DNA from: Metaphire vulgaris
Lineage: Eukaryota > Annelida > Clitellata > Crassiclitellata > Megascolecidae
Direction: 5' to 3'
Assembly (NCBI GenBank): GCA_018105865.1
Contig: JACLAT010000047.1
Coordinates: forward strand, 202,501 to 266,500
DNA length: 64,000 nucleotides
Under the pieces are notes generated by a model. That model did no database searches. It was not told the DNA's origin and worked only from the letters and a program-made list of their open reading frames with translations. The translations under genes were made by a program, and so were the position numbers. Positions 48,990 to 60,065 of the stretch are shown piece after piece (positions within the stretch are counted from its first letter, which is position 1; each line of letters begins with the position of its first letter).

Positions 48990-49165
48990 CAAATATTTTG
49001 CTAAGGTTTCTTCTGCTTTAATGAAGTTGTTCTCCTGAAAGCAACGAATCAAATAGTGATCACCGATAAAGTTCATTCATAGAATCAATAAAAAACTGTT
49101 CTTTCTCTGTTTCTATAAGATTTTCTGATTTCTTGAATGCTGCAGGGATTTCATCATTTCAAGTG
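48990..49165 (-). pseudogene. Possible CRAL-TRIO-N-like or zinc-finger leader fragment
   Basis: Just upstream of the zinc-finger exon the minus strand reads PAAFKKSENLIETEKEQFF, IDSMNELYR, then after a one-base shift [20 protein letters not shown] and LAKYLKL before a stop. The second part recalls the N-terminal helices of Sec14/CRAL-TRIO proteins (DxFLLRFLRARxFDxxKAxxLL). It may equally be an N-terminal region peculiar to this zinc-finger family. No matching region was found upstream of the other zinc-finger exon. Confidence 0.3.
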
Positions 49166-51481
49166 CCACAAAATCTACAAGCCAATCTGGTTATATACAT
49201 CACCAAACTAACAAATCAGAGATAATAATAATTCAAATTACCATTTCAAATTCATGAGTATTATTTATAGAAACATGTTATCAATAATATAATTCAATTG
49301 ATCCTGCTTTGAAAACTTTCAATAGAAGAGTTGATTAAAAATGAAAAGCAAATCACTTTTCATCAAAATTTTAAATTCTAAAACAGCAATTAGAACTAAT
49401 CTGTAACAGTAAATTTGTAAGCCCTGTTATCAGATTTATATACAAGAATTCGTCACTAACAGCAATTATCTATCATCATTCATCTGCAGGACAGTAATGA
49501 AGGAATACACAGAAGCTTAAAAGACATCTAAGTGACAAGCATGTGGTAAAATAATTATAGCAATATTAATAAACGTCACTGAACGCAGGTCTGCAACATA
49601 TCTACTAGCCTCCAATAATTAATTAATCATCAAATCTTCTTTAACCCCTTAACTGTGTAGTTAACTGTAACTCAATGCAAAATGGACAGATATATCTGAG
49701 ATACCCAGTTAAGGGGTTAAATATATTTATTTCTCATAGCCAAGAACCACCAGAGTGCCACTGTTTCGTTGGCCCCATCATTCCTCAATAGATGTAAACA
49801 AAATGATTTAAATGATGATGCCATACTGTCAACATTCTCTAAAATTTGATGACAAAACTGTGCAAGGAAAGTTACATTAAATTAGATGCAAAGGACATTA
49901 AGTTAGATGAAAAGATGTTGTAGGAGGATCGAAAAAGATTGCTTTAGTGGCCAGAGAATGAAAACTGCTGTGTGAATGTGCAATGAAGTGCCCAGTGATT
50001 CACATTCAAAGAGACAAAATGAAAATCATTTATAATATGGATTATGATGAAAGGCATTAAAATATAAAACAAATGAGAACAATGGCAGTGAAGATAGATT
50101 GAATCAAGTTTTAATAAAATTCATTAAAAGTTCAAGCTCGTAGTGTCACACACAATTTCCAACTGCATAAATAAATTTCATAAAGGTTTAATTTGAATAT
50201 GAATTTGAAACTTAAGCACAATGTTTTACTCATGTGTATGTACTGTAATCATTTGATGAAATTTTAATTTATTGGGACGGATGAGCTTGGTGCATTGTTA
50301 TCAACTTGTCAGCATCAGGTCGCAAAGCACTAAGAAATAATCTTAAGCCTCCACGTTCAGCAATGTTCAGTCTATTTCTCTGCTTGGAAAGAAGCAGAGT
50401 AACTGCACTGAGCCTTGTTCAAATTGATATGATGTCGGGAATGCAATGCAATACAACTGTACTTTATCCCACAATACAGGATAACCCTCAGATATGCTTT
50501 TCTGCAACCAGAAGTCTTGATATGATTTCCTGAACTTTGGCTAAGTTCAATTTCATTTTGGATTGAAATGAGTTCTTCCTCCATCACGCCTGTGTCCTAG
50601 TTCGTGAAGTCTAGGAATGGACTAGTGACCCAATCTGGAATCTGTAGCAAAATAAGATTCTTGAATCTAGTAGACATGTCCTTATGCATGTTTCCAAGCT
50701 GTGAGAAGTAAACTTGAAGTTGATCATCAAGAATTATCTCCTCATTGTCTAAGTGAAAGAGGCTCAAACACTGTGTCGGGCTAAGTTACCTTTGTACAAC
50801 TCTAATTTTGACATGAACCCTGTGAAGACTGATTTGACTTTGATCATATTGACTCCATTCCCTTGCAGTTGCAAATTAATTTCTGTTGCGGCCTTACCTG
50901 GTCTCTGGTATTAACGACCCGACGATATTCATTTTCGTCCTTAAATAGTTCTTTGTTAGAGGTATATAGATATTTATCATAAATTAATCAATAATGCCGC
51001 CTGTTAGCGCCGCTGACCTAAAAAGAAATTCTCCCCCGACCCTAATCGCCCCTATACAAGTTATCGCCTTTGCCCCCTATAATCGCCCCCACCCCTTAAT
51101 CGCCCATTTTCCTCCTTTCGCCCCACAAGACGTTTCCATCACTACTAGGGGGCGATAACGCCAACTTTGAGAAACTCTGTCTTACACCAATGTAGGCACT
51201 AATCCGCTATATTTTGATTTAAGGCGTTGTTGCCCATTGTCCCATGGTACATCCGTTCAAAATGACGATTTTAATTAAATTGCATCGTTTTTCTTGCCAA
51301 AATTATTAGTCCTCAACTTGAATAAAACTCACTCGAGAAATATCGTCAATAGTCGAAATGCAAGCAATTCGTAAAATGTAACTTTAAATTTAAACACTCA
51401 ATGTGCTCTGTGATTTACACAAAATGGCGCAGAACAGAATGTTCCCTACGTAAGTGAGGAACAGGAATCAATGCCCTACAT
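49166..51481. other. Non-coding, nothing firm
   Basis: AT-rich. 49643-49722 has an inverted pair: CCCTTAACTG(TGTAGTTAACT) and CCAGTTAAGGGG, a possible small fold-back. 51050-51145 is C-rich with repeated TAATCGCCCC words. Confidence 0.5.
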
Positions 51482-51860
51482 CAGAGGTAGAATGTAACTT
51501 TTCCGGAAAAATAGAATGGCTGGAATTTTTTCCGGAAATTTCCGAAAAAGTTCGAAAAATTTTCTAACATACGTTTTGTTAGAGATAAACATACAGCAGC
51601 GGACAAAATTAATGACCGCAGGTCCCACAGTTAAGAATACGAAGTTTTATTATAGTTTGGCACATAGTAAGTAAGTAAGTAAGTAAAGTAAAATCTCGTG
51701 GATTTCTATAGCGCCTTGGAACAGCACAACAGTAGCTGCTTATTCTTAGGCGCTCAGCCTTTCTTAAAATAGCTATGGGGATAAAATAGCTATGGGGACA
51801 TAGAGGGGACATTGGTCTAAAGCGGGTTCCCCGATATTTTAACGAGATCTCTATGGGTAA

Positions 51861-52753
51861 TGTAGCGAATTTTATGGGCACCTCATGTAATGTAAATAGT
51901 TTCGAATCGTTCACTAGAGGCGCTTATGTCAGTAGAGAATTATAAGTAAAACATTAGTATACTTAAATAAGTAATATTCCTAGAGTAAATAAGGATTAAT
52001 GAATATCAGTAAAAGAAGGGTAATTATTCTAAATAGAGGCATAAGGTTATTTGATAGATAGCACAAATAATGTAGGTTTCCCAGTAAGGTTAAGATATGA
52101 CTTAAGCACACCACCGTTAAGGAGGGTCCAAGGAGGTTAAGTAAGGCCTTAGTTGATTAGAAGAAAAGAAGGGAACAGAGTGAGCACACGTAAAAGTGAG
52201 CACACATAAGAGTGAGTTCTAGAGAGCAGTGGTGGATAGTCATCAGGGTAAGCCTTGATTGGACTATGTGGTAGAATAAGCGATTCCTTTATACGGGATA
52301 GCTGATTTACTGCGAAAGCAGGACCCAAGGGGCAGGGTTGTGCCCCATCCAAAGATAAATCTCCGCGGCGCGTTCCATGTTGAGTATGGAGGATAGACAC
52401 TTTAGGAGGGTGTGAGAAAGGAACGAGCAGCACTAGAAAGGGTGCACTGACACTAGAAAGAAGATACAGGAAGGGTGCACTGATACTAGAAAAGAGATAC
52501 AGGAAGGGTGCTAGCAGTATAGTGAAGGGTGTGAGGAGTTAGCTAATTCAGAAAGACCTGGCCAAAAAGCTGGGGACCCAATACGTGCCAAGGATACCCC
52601 GATAGTGTTTGGACGTGGCATCCTGGAGAAAGGTCCAATAAGCACTATTATTATTATAAGACCGGTAGGCTGGTTGAGAGTGGAACTTTGGCAAGAACAG
52701 GCCAGTCGCCGGATTGTAACAGATGGAATCCCAGCATTAGGGGTTTCGTTACA
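51861..52753 (+). repeat. 5' LTR
   Basis: Begins TGTAGCGAATTTTATGGGCA and ends TTTCGTTACA. It contains the hairpin GGGGCA-GGGTTG-TGCCCC (52329-52346) and tandem AGGGTGCACTGACACTAGAA units (52440-52510). It differs from the 3' LTR only by about two single-base indels noticed by eye. TAACTGGCACCAGAGAAGTG follows and may be the primer-binding site; the tRNA is not identified. Confidence 0.95.
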
Positions 52754-53015
52754 TAACTGGCACCAGAGAAGTGGGGTTTGGCGCTGGATTAGCACAGAGA
52801 AGGAATTGAGCCACTGATAAGCCACAAGAGTAGGCACTGGCAAGAGTGGGTGTGTGCTGCACCTTGTATAACGGCTATAAGACTCACTGGTACGATACGT
52901 AGTTGAGACCAGAGATAGCAGTGTAAGCACTGTATAAGCTCATTGAAGGTCCACTTTACGGAAGTGTGTTGCACTCAGACGGCTCAGCACTCAGGAAGAG
53001 CTTAGAGCAATAAGC

Positions 53016-54330
53016 ATGGCTGAACCTAAGCAGGACGAGCTGTGCGATACTAAGAATCGTGCAGATTATGACACGGAAAGTACACAACTCGTTGAGGAAG
53101 ATGAATTATTGGAGTCAATGATAGAAGAGGAACTGTCTGTTGATAAGCACCGAAGACGAGCCATTGATCATATACCCAGCAAAGAAAGGATTTGTGAGTT
53201 CGAACGAGCACAGAGATTGGAAATGGGTGCTCGGAGCAAGGAAAAGAGTACTGCTAGATATGGAGGATTGGATATTGGACTCAAAACTCATAAGGGCCAC
53301 GGAATTGTAGGAGGCATGGACCAAGAGACACCCATAAGACAGAAACAGCAAAGGTTCACTAAAGTGAAAGAAGAGTGGTCTGATTCAGATATGCGAGAAT
53401 TTATGAGACCAGCTCGTCGAGAAGGAAGAGCTCGAAATACATCTAAGTGGTCACCGATGAAACCAAACAAGTTTGATGGATTGATACCATTAGAAACATT
53501 TCTGAGGCAGTTTGAGGTTTGTGCAGAATACAATGGATGGACGGAAAGAGAGAAGGGTGCATTTCTGCAGTGTTCCTTAGAAAAGGACCAGCTCAACTTC
53601 TATGGGATTTTGGAGCTAAGAAAGAAGTCGCATATGATGAATTGGTGGAAAGGCTACAACAGAGATATGGGTTAGAGGCCCAACAGGAAACCTTTCGCAC
53701 CCAATTACGATGTCGGAAGCAGAGAGAGAAGGAGAGTTTTGGGGATCTTCTCCATGATATTAGAAAATTGGTCACCTTAGCATTCCCAGGACCAAACAAC
53801 GACACTACGGAGATCTTAGCAAGAGATGCATTCTTAGAAGCATTGTCCGACAGAGAGTTATCTTTAAAGGTCAGAGAAAGGAGCCACGTTCTCTTGACGA
53901 AGCCTACAGAATTACCTTAAGATTGGATAGCTATAGACAAGCCACAGAGGATGAATATATGGACCATCAGAGACAGGGCAGGAACTATAGACAAGTACGG
54001 AATATCAGTGAAGAGGACGTAGTAGAAAGGATTATGAGTCAGATGAAGGGTTTATTTGAAGAACAGAGAATAAAACAAGAAAAGTGGCAAGCCGACTTAG
54101 AGAGGAAATTGTTAAAGAGTACAACACGCATACTCGACGAGACAGAAGAAAGGATACCATCAATTAGCAGCAATACAGCAACTAGACCCAGGACATGGAA
54201 ACGAAACATTAAACCACGTAGAACTGAAGAAAGAATGTCTGCATCTGAAGACAACGATGAAACGGAACCCAAGACAGTGAGGACCAACAAAAGACATTTC
54301 ACTCTAACACAGAAAGAAGAGGTAAAGTAA
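53016..54330 (+). pseudogene. Retrotransposon gag (three frame pieces)
   Basis: The capsid region is recognisable in pieces: NKFDGLIPLETFLRQFEVCA (first frame, to about 53590), AYDELVERLQQRYGLEAQQE and RDAFLEALSDRELSLKVRER (second frame, to about 53895), then DSYRQATEDEYMDHQRQGRN (third frame, to 54330). These follow the usual order of Ty3/gypsy capsid motifs (ETFLxxFE, YxxLVxxLxxRYG, RDAFLxAL). Frameshifts lie at about 53585-53600, 53885-53905 and 54303-54330. No intact Gag is possible from this copy. Confidence 0.85.
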
Positions 54331-54773
54331 GATGTTTTAAGTGTCAACGGTTAGGACACTTAGCGAAACATTGTCGGTGTGATAGAAGAACGGAATCTCC
54401 TAGAGAGTCGATAAGTCATAATGTGCTGACAACCGCAGGAGAGAGAAATAAGAAGAGATCAGTATATATAACTGGTGTGATAGAAGGACGTGAGTGTCAG
54501 TTTTTAGTTGATACGGGATCAGAAGTGAATTTGATACCTGAAAGCATGGCTAAAGACATGGTCATAGAACCCACGACCGAGAAGTTGTTAGCAGCCAATG
54601 GAAGCGAAATTGGGCTGATTGGTGAAGTGAATGTAGATGTGAGATTTAGTTGGGGTTGCAGACAGCAAGTAACATTTTTAGTGTCTAAAGACGTAAAGGA
54701 GATCATGCTTGGAATAGAATTTCTAGTTGATAACGATTGTCAAGTGAATTTCGTTACTGGGAAGTACGCATAG
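54331..54773 (+). pseudogene. Retrotransposon CCHC knuckle and aspartic protease
   Basis: One frame holds a C-X2-C-X4-H-X4-C nucleic-acid-binding knuckle (54333-54374). It is followed by a retroviral-type protease with LVDTGSEVNLIP (catalytic DTG at 54510-54518) and IMLGIEFL near the end. A stop at 54771 lies where pol should continue. The upstream junction with gag is frameshifted. Confidence 0.85.
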
Positions 54774-55456
54774 GACGCAGGAAAGTTTCATCGACAATCC
54801 AGAGTCGTACATCACAATGTAGACGCATGTGTTTGAAGAAGCAAAACCCGAGTCAGAGTAAGGAAGTTAGAAAGGACAAAGCAAAAGCTAAGTCCGGGGT
54901 GCATGCGGCACAGGTTGTTTTGGAACAGCCAGAGGGAGTTCAAGTAAGGAGGTCAAACAAGAACAAGACATCTGCAGTCTTATGTCGGAATGACGGACTT
55001 GGTGAAGTACAACCGGTCGCGACGGACCAGAAGTCTCAAAGAAATGAAGACACAAAGAGGCGTACAGATGAATACGACTTGGGGATACATCAGAAAGAAT
55101 TTCGAAGGAAAGATGAAGTACGGGTGTTCACACCCAGAAGACGAAGAAATCGTTACCCGGAATGGCAGAAGTTCCACGAAAGACCCTTCATTGGTTTGAA
55201 TCAGAATGAACTTCTCGATCATCGAGTACAAAAGAAATCGACAGGAAGAACATTCGTCTGCGAAGAACAGGGACCACCGTTTGGAGAAGCAGAGGAAGAA
55301 GTGAATGTCGACGACCCAGAAAGGAACATTGTCGCCGAAGAACTTGAAGAGACGTTCACGGAAGTTCCAGAAGAGCCACGTGGAAACAACGTTTTCGGAA
55401 TTCCACGTTTACGACCAAGAGGAAATATAAGAAGACCTGCAAGATACGACGATTGA
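54774..55456 (+). pseudogene. Truncated pol remainder (C-terminal tail)
   Basis: The open frame at 54737-55456 overlaps the protease end and runs to the terminal RRPARYDD. The segment after about 55120 (RVFTPRRRRNRYPEWQKF) resembles the region just after the integrase core in gypsy elements (VWVxxPxRxxGxxPKxxxxW). No RT, RNase H or integrase catalytic motif is seen, so several kilobases were lost between about 54850 and 55090. Confidence 0.75.
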
Positions 55457-55716
55457 AAGGACATTCGTCATTGTAAAAGTTATTGCTGATGTTAAAATGT
55501 TATTACGAATGTTCTTGTATGTAATTATGTTGTGATGACTGTATAATTGTATTGTATACGAATGTTAATGTTGTACATAATGTTTCATTGTTTGCTTGTA
55601 TAAGACTGATAATTATGTGCATAATGTGTTAGATAAGTACACAGATTTGTTACCCCACACTCGGGATGGGTCCATAAGAATGAATGGGGACCATTCATAG
55701 GTAAAGTCCGGGGTAA

Positions 55717-56609
55717 TGTAGCGAATTTTATGGGCACCTCATGTAATGTAAATAGTTTCGAATCGTTCACTAGAGGCGCTTATGTCAGTAGAGAATTATA
55801 AGTAAAACATTAGTATACTTAAATAAGTAATATTCCTAGAGTAAATAAGGATTAATGAATATCAGTAAAAGAAGGGTAATTATTCTAAATAGAGGCATAA
55901 GGTTATTTGATAGATAGCACAAATAATGTAGGTTTCCCAGTAAGGTTAAGATATGACTTAAGCACACCACCGTTAAGGAGGGTCCAAGGAGGTTAAGTAA
56001 GGCCTTAGTTGATTAGAAGAAAAGAAGGGGAACAGAGTGAGCACACGTAAAAGTGAGCACACATAAGAGTGAGTTCTAGAGAGCAGTGGTGGATAGTCAT
56101 CAGGGTAAGCCTTGATTGGACTATGTGGTAGAATAAGCGATTCCTTTATACGGGATAGCTGATTTACTGCGAAAGCAGGACCCAAGGGGCAGGGTTGTGC
56201 CCCATCCAAAGATAAATCTCGCGGCGCGTTCCATGTTGAGTATGGAGGATAGACACTTTAGGAGGGTGTGAGAAAGGAACGAGCAGCACTAGAAAGGGTG
56301 CACTGACACTAGAAAGAAGATACAGGAAGGGTGCACTGATACTAGAAAAGAGATACAGGAAGGGTGCTAGCAGTATAGTGAAGGGTGTGAGGAGTTAGCT
56401 AATTCAGAAAGACCTGGCCAAAAAGCTGGGGACCCAATACGTGCCAAGGATACCCCGATAGTGTTTGGACGTGGCATCCTGGAGAAAGGTCCAATAAGCA
56501 CTATTATTATTATAAGACCGGTAGGCTGGTTGAGAGTGGAACTTTGGCAAGAACAGGCCAGTCGCCGGATTGTAACAGATGGAATCCCAGCATTAGGGGT
56601 TTCGTTACA
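55717..56609 (+). repeat. 3' LTR
   Basis: Same length and termini as the 5' LTR, with the hairpin at 56186-56203. One G more than the 5' LTR near 56029 and one C less near 56219 are the only differences noticed. CCGGGGTAA before it could be a short polypurine tract. Confidence 0.95.
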
Positions 56610-56906
56610 GTAACATGAACAAGAGTATAGTTTTGTTTTGTAACAATTCGTTAATTTTTTGCCTAACGTCGAGATTTATTGAATAGTATTAAACTTTTTG
56701 TAATATTATTACCAATCTTAGAATCACACATTTGTAACGGCGTCGCGTACTCTGGTTTCTGCGACTTCCGACTCGGACAGTTTATAGCGCTAAAAACTGA
56801 GTTGTTAACTTGTTTAAAAATGCCCAACAAATGAATAGTAATAAATAGTAATAATGATAAAATAATAATAATGGATATCAGTAACAGTAATAAATAATCA
56901 TAAAAA

Positions 56907-57007
<101 letters not shown>

Positions 57008-57080
57008 CAACTTTTCCTCCGGAATTATTCCGGAAAAGTACCTCTGTTTACCCCAGAAATTTCTAGCTTACATCCCTAAT

Positions 57081-57486
57081 CAGAGGTACTCAAACCTTGG
57101 CCCGCGGTCCACAATCCGGACCGCGAGGACGTTTCTTGTGGACCGCCACAGCTTTCTGTGTCTTGAGAAATGTCGAGGTCGAAAATTTTCAGCGCTGCAG
57201 CATCATCGTTTGCGATCATTCCTTGAAAATGTGTCTGGCAGATTTGGAGATTTATTGCTTCACACTGACGTCATATGCATTTTAATATTTAATCCTTTTT
57301 TACATTGCATTATTTCAATTATAACAGAGGACCCGTAAGAGAGGACCCGTAGAGAGGACCCGTAGTTACCAGTAAGTTGCCTACTATGCCGAAGTTGTCA
57401 CAGGAATATTTGGACTTCCCATCACATGAACGATGGAAGACTGGACTTGGACCACCATAAAAATGCGTGAGTAGTGAGTACCCCTG
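57081..57486. mobile_element. hAT-like MITE, CAGAGGTACTC ends
   Basis: The left end is CAGAGGTACTCAAACCTTGG with CCCGCGGTCC, the right end GTAGTGAGTACCCCTG. The flanks TCCCTAAT and TCCTACAT match at 5 of 8 positions, a weakened duplication. Three GAGAGGACCCGTAG(A) words repeat at 57328-57366. Confidence 0.72.
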
Positions 57487-57517
57487 TCCTACATAGATTA
57501 GATTAGATTAGATTAGA
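57487..57517. repeat. (TTAGA)n short tandem repeat
   Basis: Five AGATT units next to the MITE right flank. Confidence 0.85.
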
Positions 57518-57689
57518 TAGTTCATTAATAGGCGCACTTTAACACAAATGCGCCGCTGCTGATTGGTCAAAGAGTAATGTTTTAAGTCTTGAAAGGAAAA
57601 CGTCTCATATAAAGCATGACGTATTAGCACATCGATACAATACAGGTCTATAACAATAGGCCTACATAAATTAGCGTGCTTTGAAGTTT

Positions 57690-57746
57690 CCACAACCAAA
57701 TGGCTTGTCAGCAAAAGGAAATTTATTTGGTTGTTTATGCCTTACT
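57690..57746 (-). pseudogene. Transferred fragment of zinc-finger C-terminal coding
   Basis: The plus-strand text CACAACCAAATGGCTTGTCA-GCAAAAGGAAATTTATTTGG-TTGTTTATGCCT is nearly identical to 60190-60243 in the zinc-finger gene. It encodes part of the KKFPFADKPFGC segment. Sequence outside these ~55 bp is unrelated. Confidence 0.85.
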
Positions 57747-58703
57747 ATCTGTGTGCAAGCCACTATAGGCCTAATAGCTGACACACCAAAGAACCTTGAG
57801 ATTGAAGATGCCTAGCAGACGTTTGACCTTTGTTCTAGAAAAAGCACCGAAAATATTAGATTAAAAGTTCTATCTCTATCCACCGCTTACGTGGATGAGA
57901 TTTAGAATACTATACAAAACCCTCGTCTTTTGAACACAAATGGCAGTTGTTTGGGGTTCTCATACAGAGCATACTTTTTTTGGAATTCCTTAACTAACTC
58001 TGTCACTTATAAATCACTAAACCAAATAGGTTGACCGTCTTACGGGGTTTTATACCCTTTGGCCAACCCATTTCTCAAACGAATTATATATATTTTTTGC
58101 ATATTGTGATGTTCTTTTTGTTACATAGTAAGAAATGATTTAATTTTGTATGTTTAACCTGTATAATCTTGAGAACTAAAAATTGATTGATTGATTGATT
58201 GATACTCTCTGTAGGGTCTAAATCTTTCTGTAATATCATTAGTATAATTATTGCAAATTTAATTATTTGTAATTCACTCTAGCTTTCATCTATACATGTA
58301 ATAAGTAGCGTACGTAGAATCATAATCCTCAGCTTCCTATCTTTAAATTAGGGCCTAGGTCATCCGATTTTCCGGTCTCTGTTATGGTTGATAGGTAAAA
58401 CCGCAATAGAGAACAGGAGCATTTTGATTCTGGATCGAAACGTCGTAAGAAACTCAGCTGAGAAGGAATTCCATACTGTATTCTCGACCCAGCCCCTGCA
58501 AATTCGCGATTATCAAGGATAGTGCGAGGCTGCGAGCGTGCAGAATGCGCAGTTTTAGGCCGACTGCCGCTGACGGCCGGGTTTAGGAGTCTGAGTTAAT
58601 CTGTGTGAAAACCGCTTTAATTAGCCTACTCTGTACATTCAATAATCTATTTCTTCTCCTGGATAACTCCTGAATCCATTTAAAACAACAACAATAATAG
58701 GCC

Positions 58704-58704
<1 letters not shown>
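57747..58704. other. Non-coding, nothing recognised
   Basis: AT-rich. It contains a short ATTG repeat at 58183-58202. 58370-58470 has CCGGTCTCTGTTATGG..CGTCGTAAGAAAC, which resembles 1850-1905 of segmental copy 1 (CCGGTCCCGATTATGG..GTCATAAGAAAC). Confidence 0.5.

Positions 58705-58766
<62 letters not shown>
58705..58766. repeat. (AAT)n microsatellite
   Basis: Pure AAT triplets with AAC at the right end. Confidence 0.95.
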
Positions 58767-58769
<3 letters not shown>

Positions 58770-60065
58770 CAAGAACAACAACAAACTTCTATGACACCAG
58801 TTCTAATATTACAAGGAATCGGGCAATGGTAGTCCAAAAAGATCTTCACAAGATATGTCAGAGTGGGTGGAAAAAGCACCATCTGTAAGAAGCATGTTCT
58901 AAGCCTAGATTGTATGGTACACAGAGGAAACAGTTTCAGATGTAAAGCTCCTAAAGAAAACACTCACAACAAATCTGCAAATTAATCAAACTGTTTAGAA
59001 TACTAAAGCTGGAGTATAGAATAAACAGAAAAAAAGATACAATGCACAATAAAAGTCAATAAACACATTCTACATTGCAGCACAGCACAAACAAATCCAT
59101 TATGATAATATCCGTTATAACTTTGAAAGAAATCCATTTTCCATTCAATATCAGCTCAACTCTATTCAGAATCTAAAGTAAAAGAAATGGATAAATGCGA
59201 CATATATCATCAAATTTAAAATATAATTCTGTATTGTTCTTAATCAATCCTTTCAAAAAATAACTGAATAAAGATAAAAAACAAAAATGCAAAATCAAGA
59301 AAATCTACTTCATATTATAGAGACTACTACATATTGTTAATTATCTTCACTGTTCTGCTTCTCTCATCCTCTTTTATAATGTCCAAGGCATTGTGCTGTC
59401 TTATTAGGCTTCATACATTGCTTAATTTATATTTTCTATTAATAGAAAATTAAATTATTAAACACTTGCACAAGAGAGTTGCCAGAAAGAGCCAGAGTAA
59501 AAAACACAACAGGATAAAGTATGTAGAAACATATCTCAAAGAAGCAGAGTAGGCCCTAATCCTGAAATTATTAAGTAGTTTCAAAGAAACTGATTTCTGT
59601 ATTTCAAATTTCACTTTAAGAAATATTAAATGTAGCAGCTTCATATAGTTGAATATCTTTTCATCTTTGAGAAGCAAATTTTAAATTTTAGACAAAACAC
59701 TGTAAACCTTATCATTCCTCTGTCCTGGATGCTAGTTCATTCAAATGTTTGTGAGAAAACAGTAGTACAGTACATAAGAAAAACACACAAAGTGAAATAT
59801 AGTTCTATGTAATTAAATTCTATGTTCTTTGACATTGAAAATAATCTCAATATTTTATCCAGAACTAATTCTTCACACATTCTTCATAACATCCTAAATG
59901 GAGTCAGCCAGTATTCAGAATGCATATTTGTTGATATGGTACATTATCACCAAACTCCTTCATATGTCTGGAATGGCCATACCATCTTAGACTCTTTCTT
60001 GTTATAACATCTGTTATTATAGGGCGTTTACTCAAATTGCAGATGGGAAACTGTTCTTTAAATAT
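58767..60065. other. 3' flank of zinc-finger gene 2, nothing else
   Basis: AT-rich region downstream of the minus-strand stop; it may include the 3' untranslated sequence. Confidence 0.4.

Larger units (their letters stand above)
51861..56609 (+). mobile_element. Ty3/gypsy-type LTR retrotransposon, internally defective
   Basis: Two direct LTRs of 893 bp bound a 2,963-bp interior. The inserted element is flanked by the 4-bp duplication GTAA (51857-51860, 56610-56613). The interior keeps gag, a CCHC knuckle, a protease and the very end of pol. Reverse transcriptase, RNase H and the integrase core are deleted. The element is therefore non-autonomous, although its LTRs are almost identical. Confidence 0.92.

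Noticed and set aside
54737..55456. A novel 239-residue host protein
   Set aside because: It lies inside the LTR retrotransposon, overlaps the protease end, and its later half matches the tail of gypsy pol.
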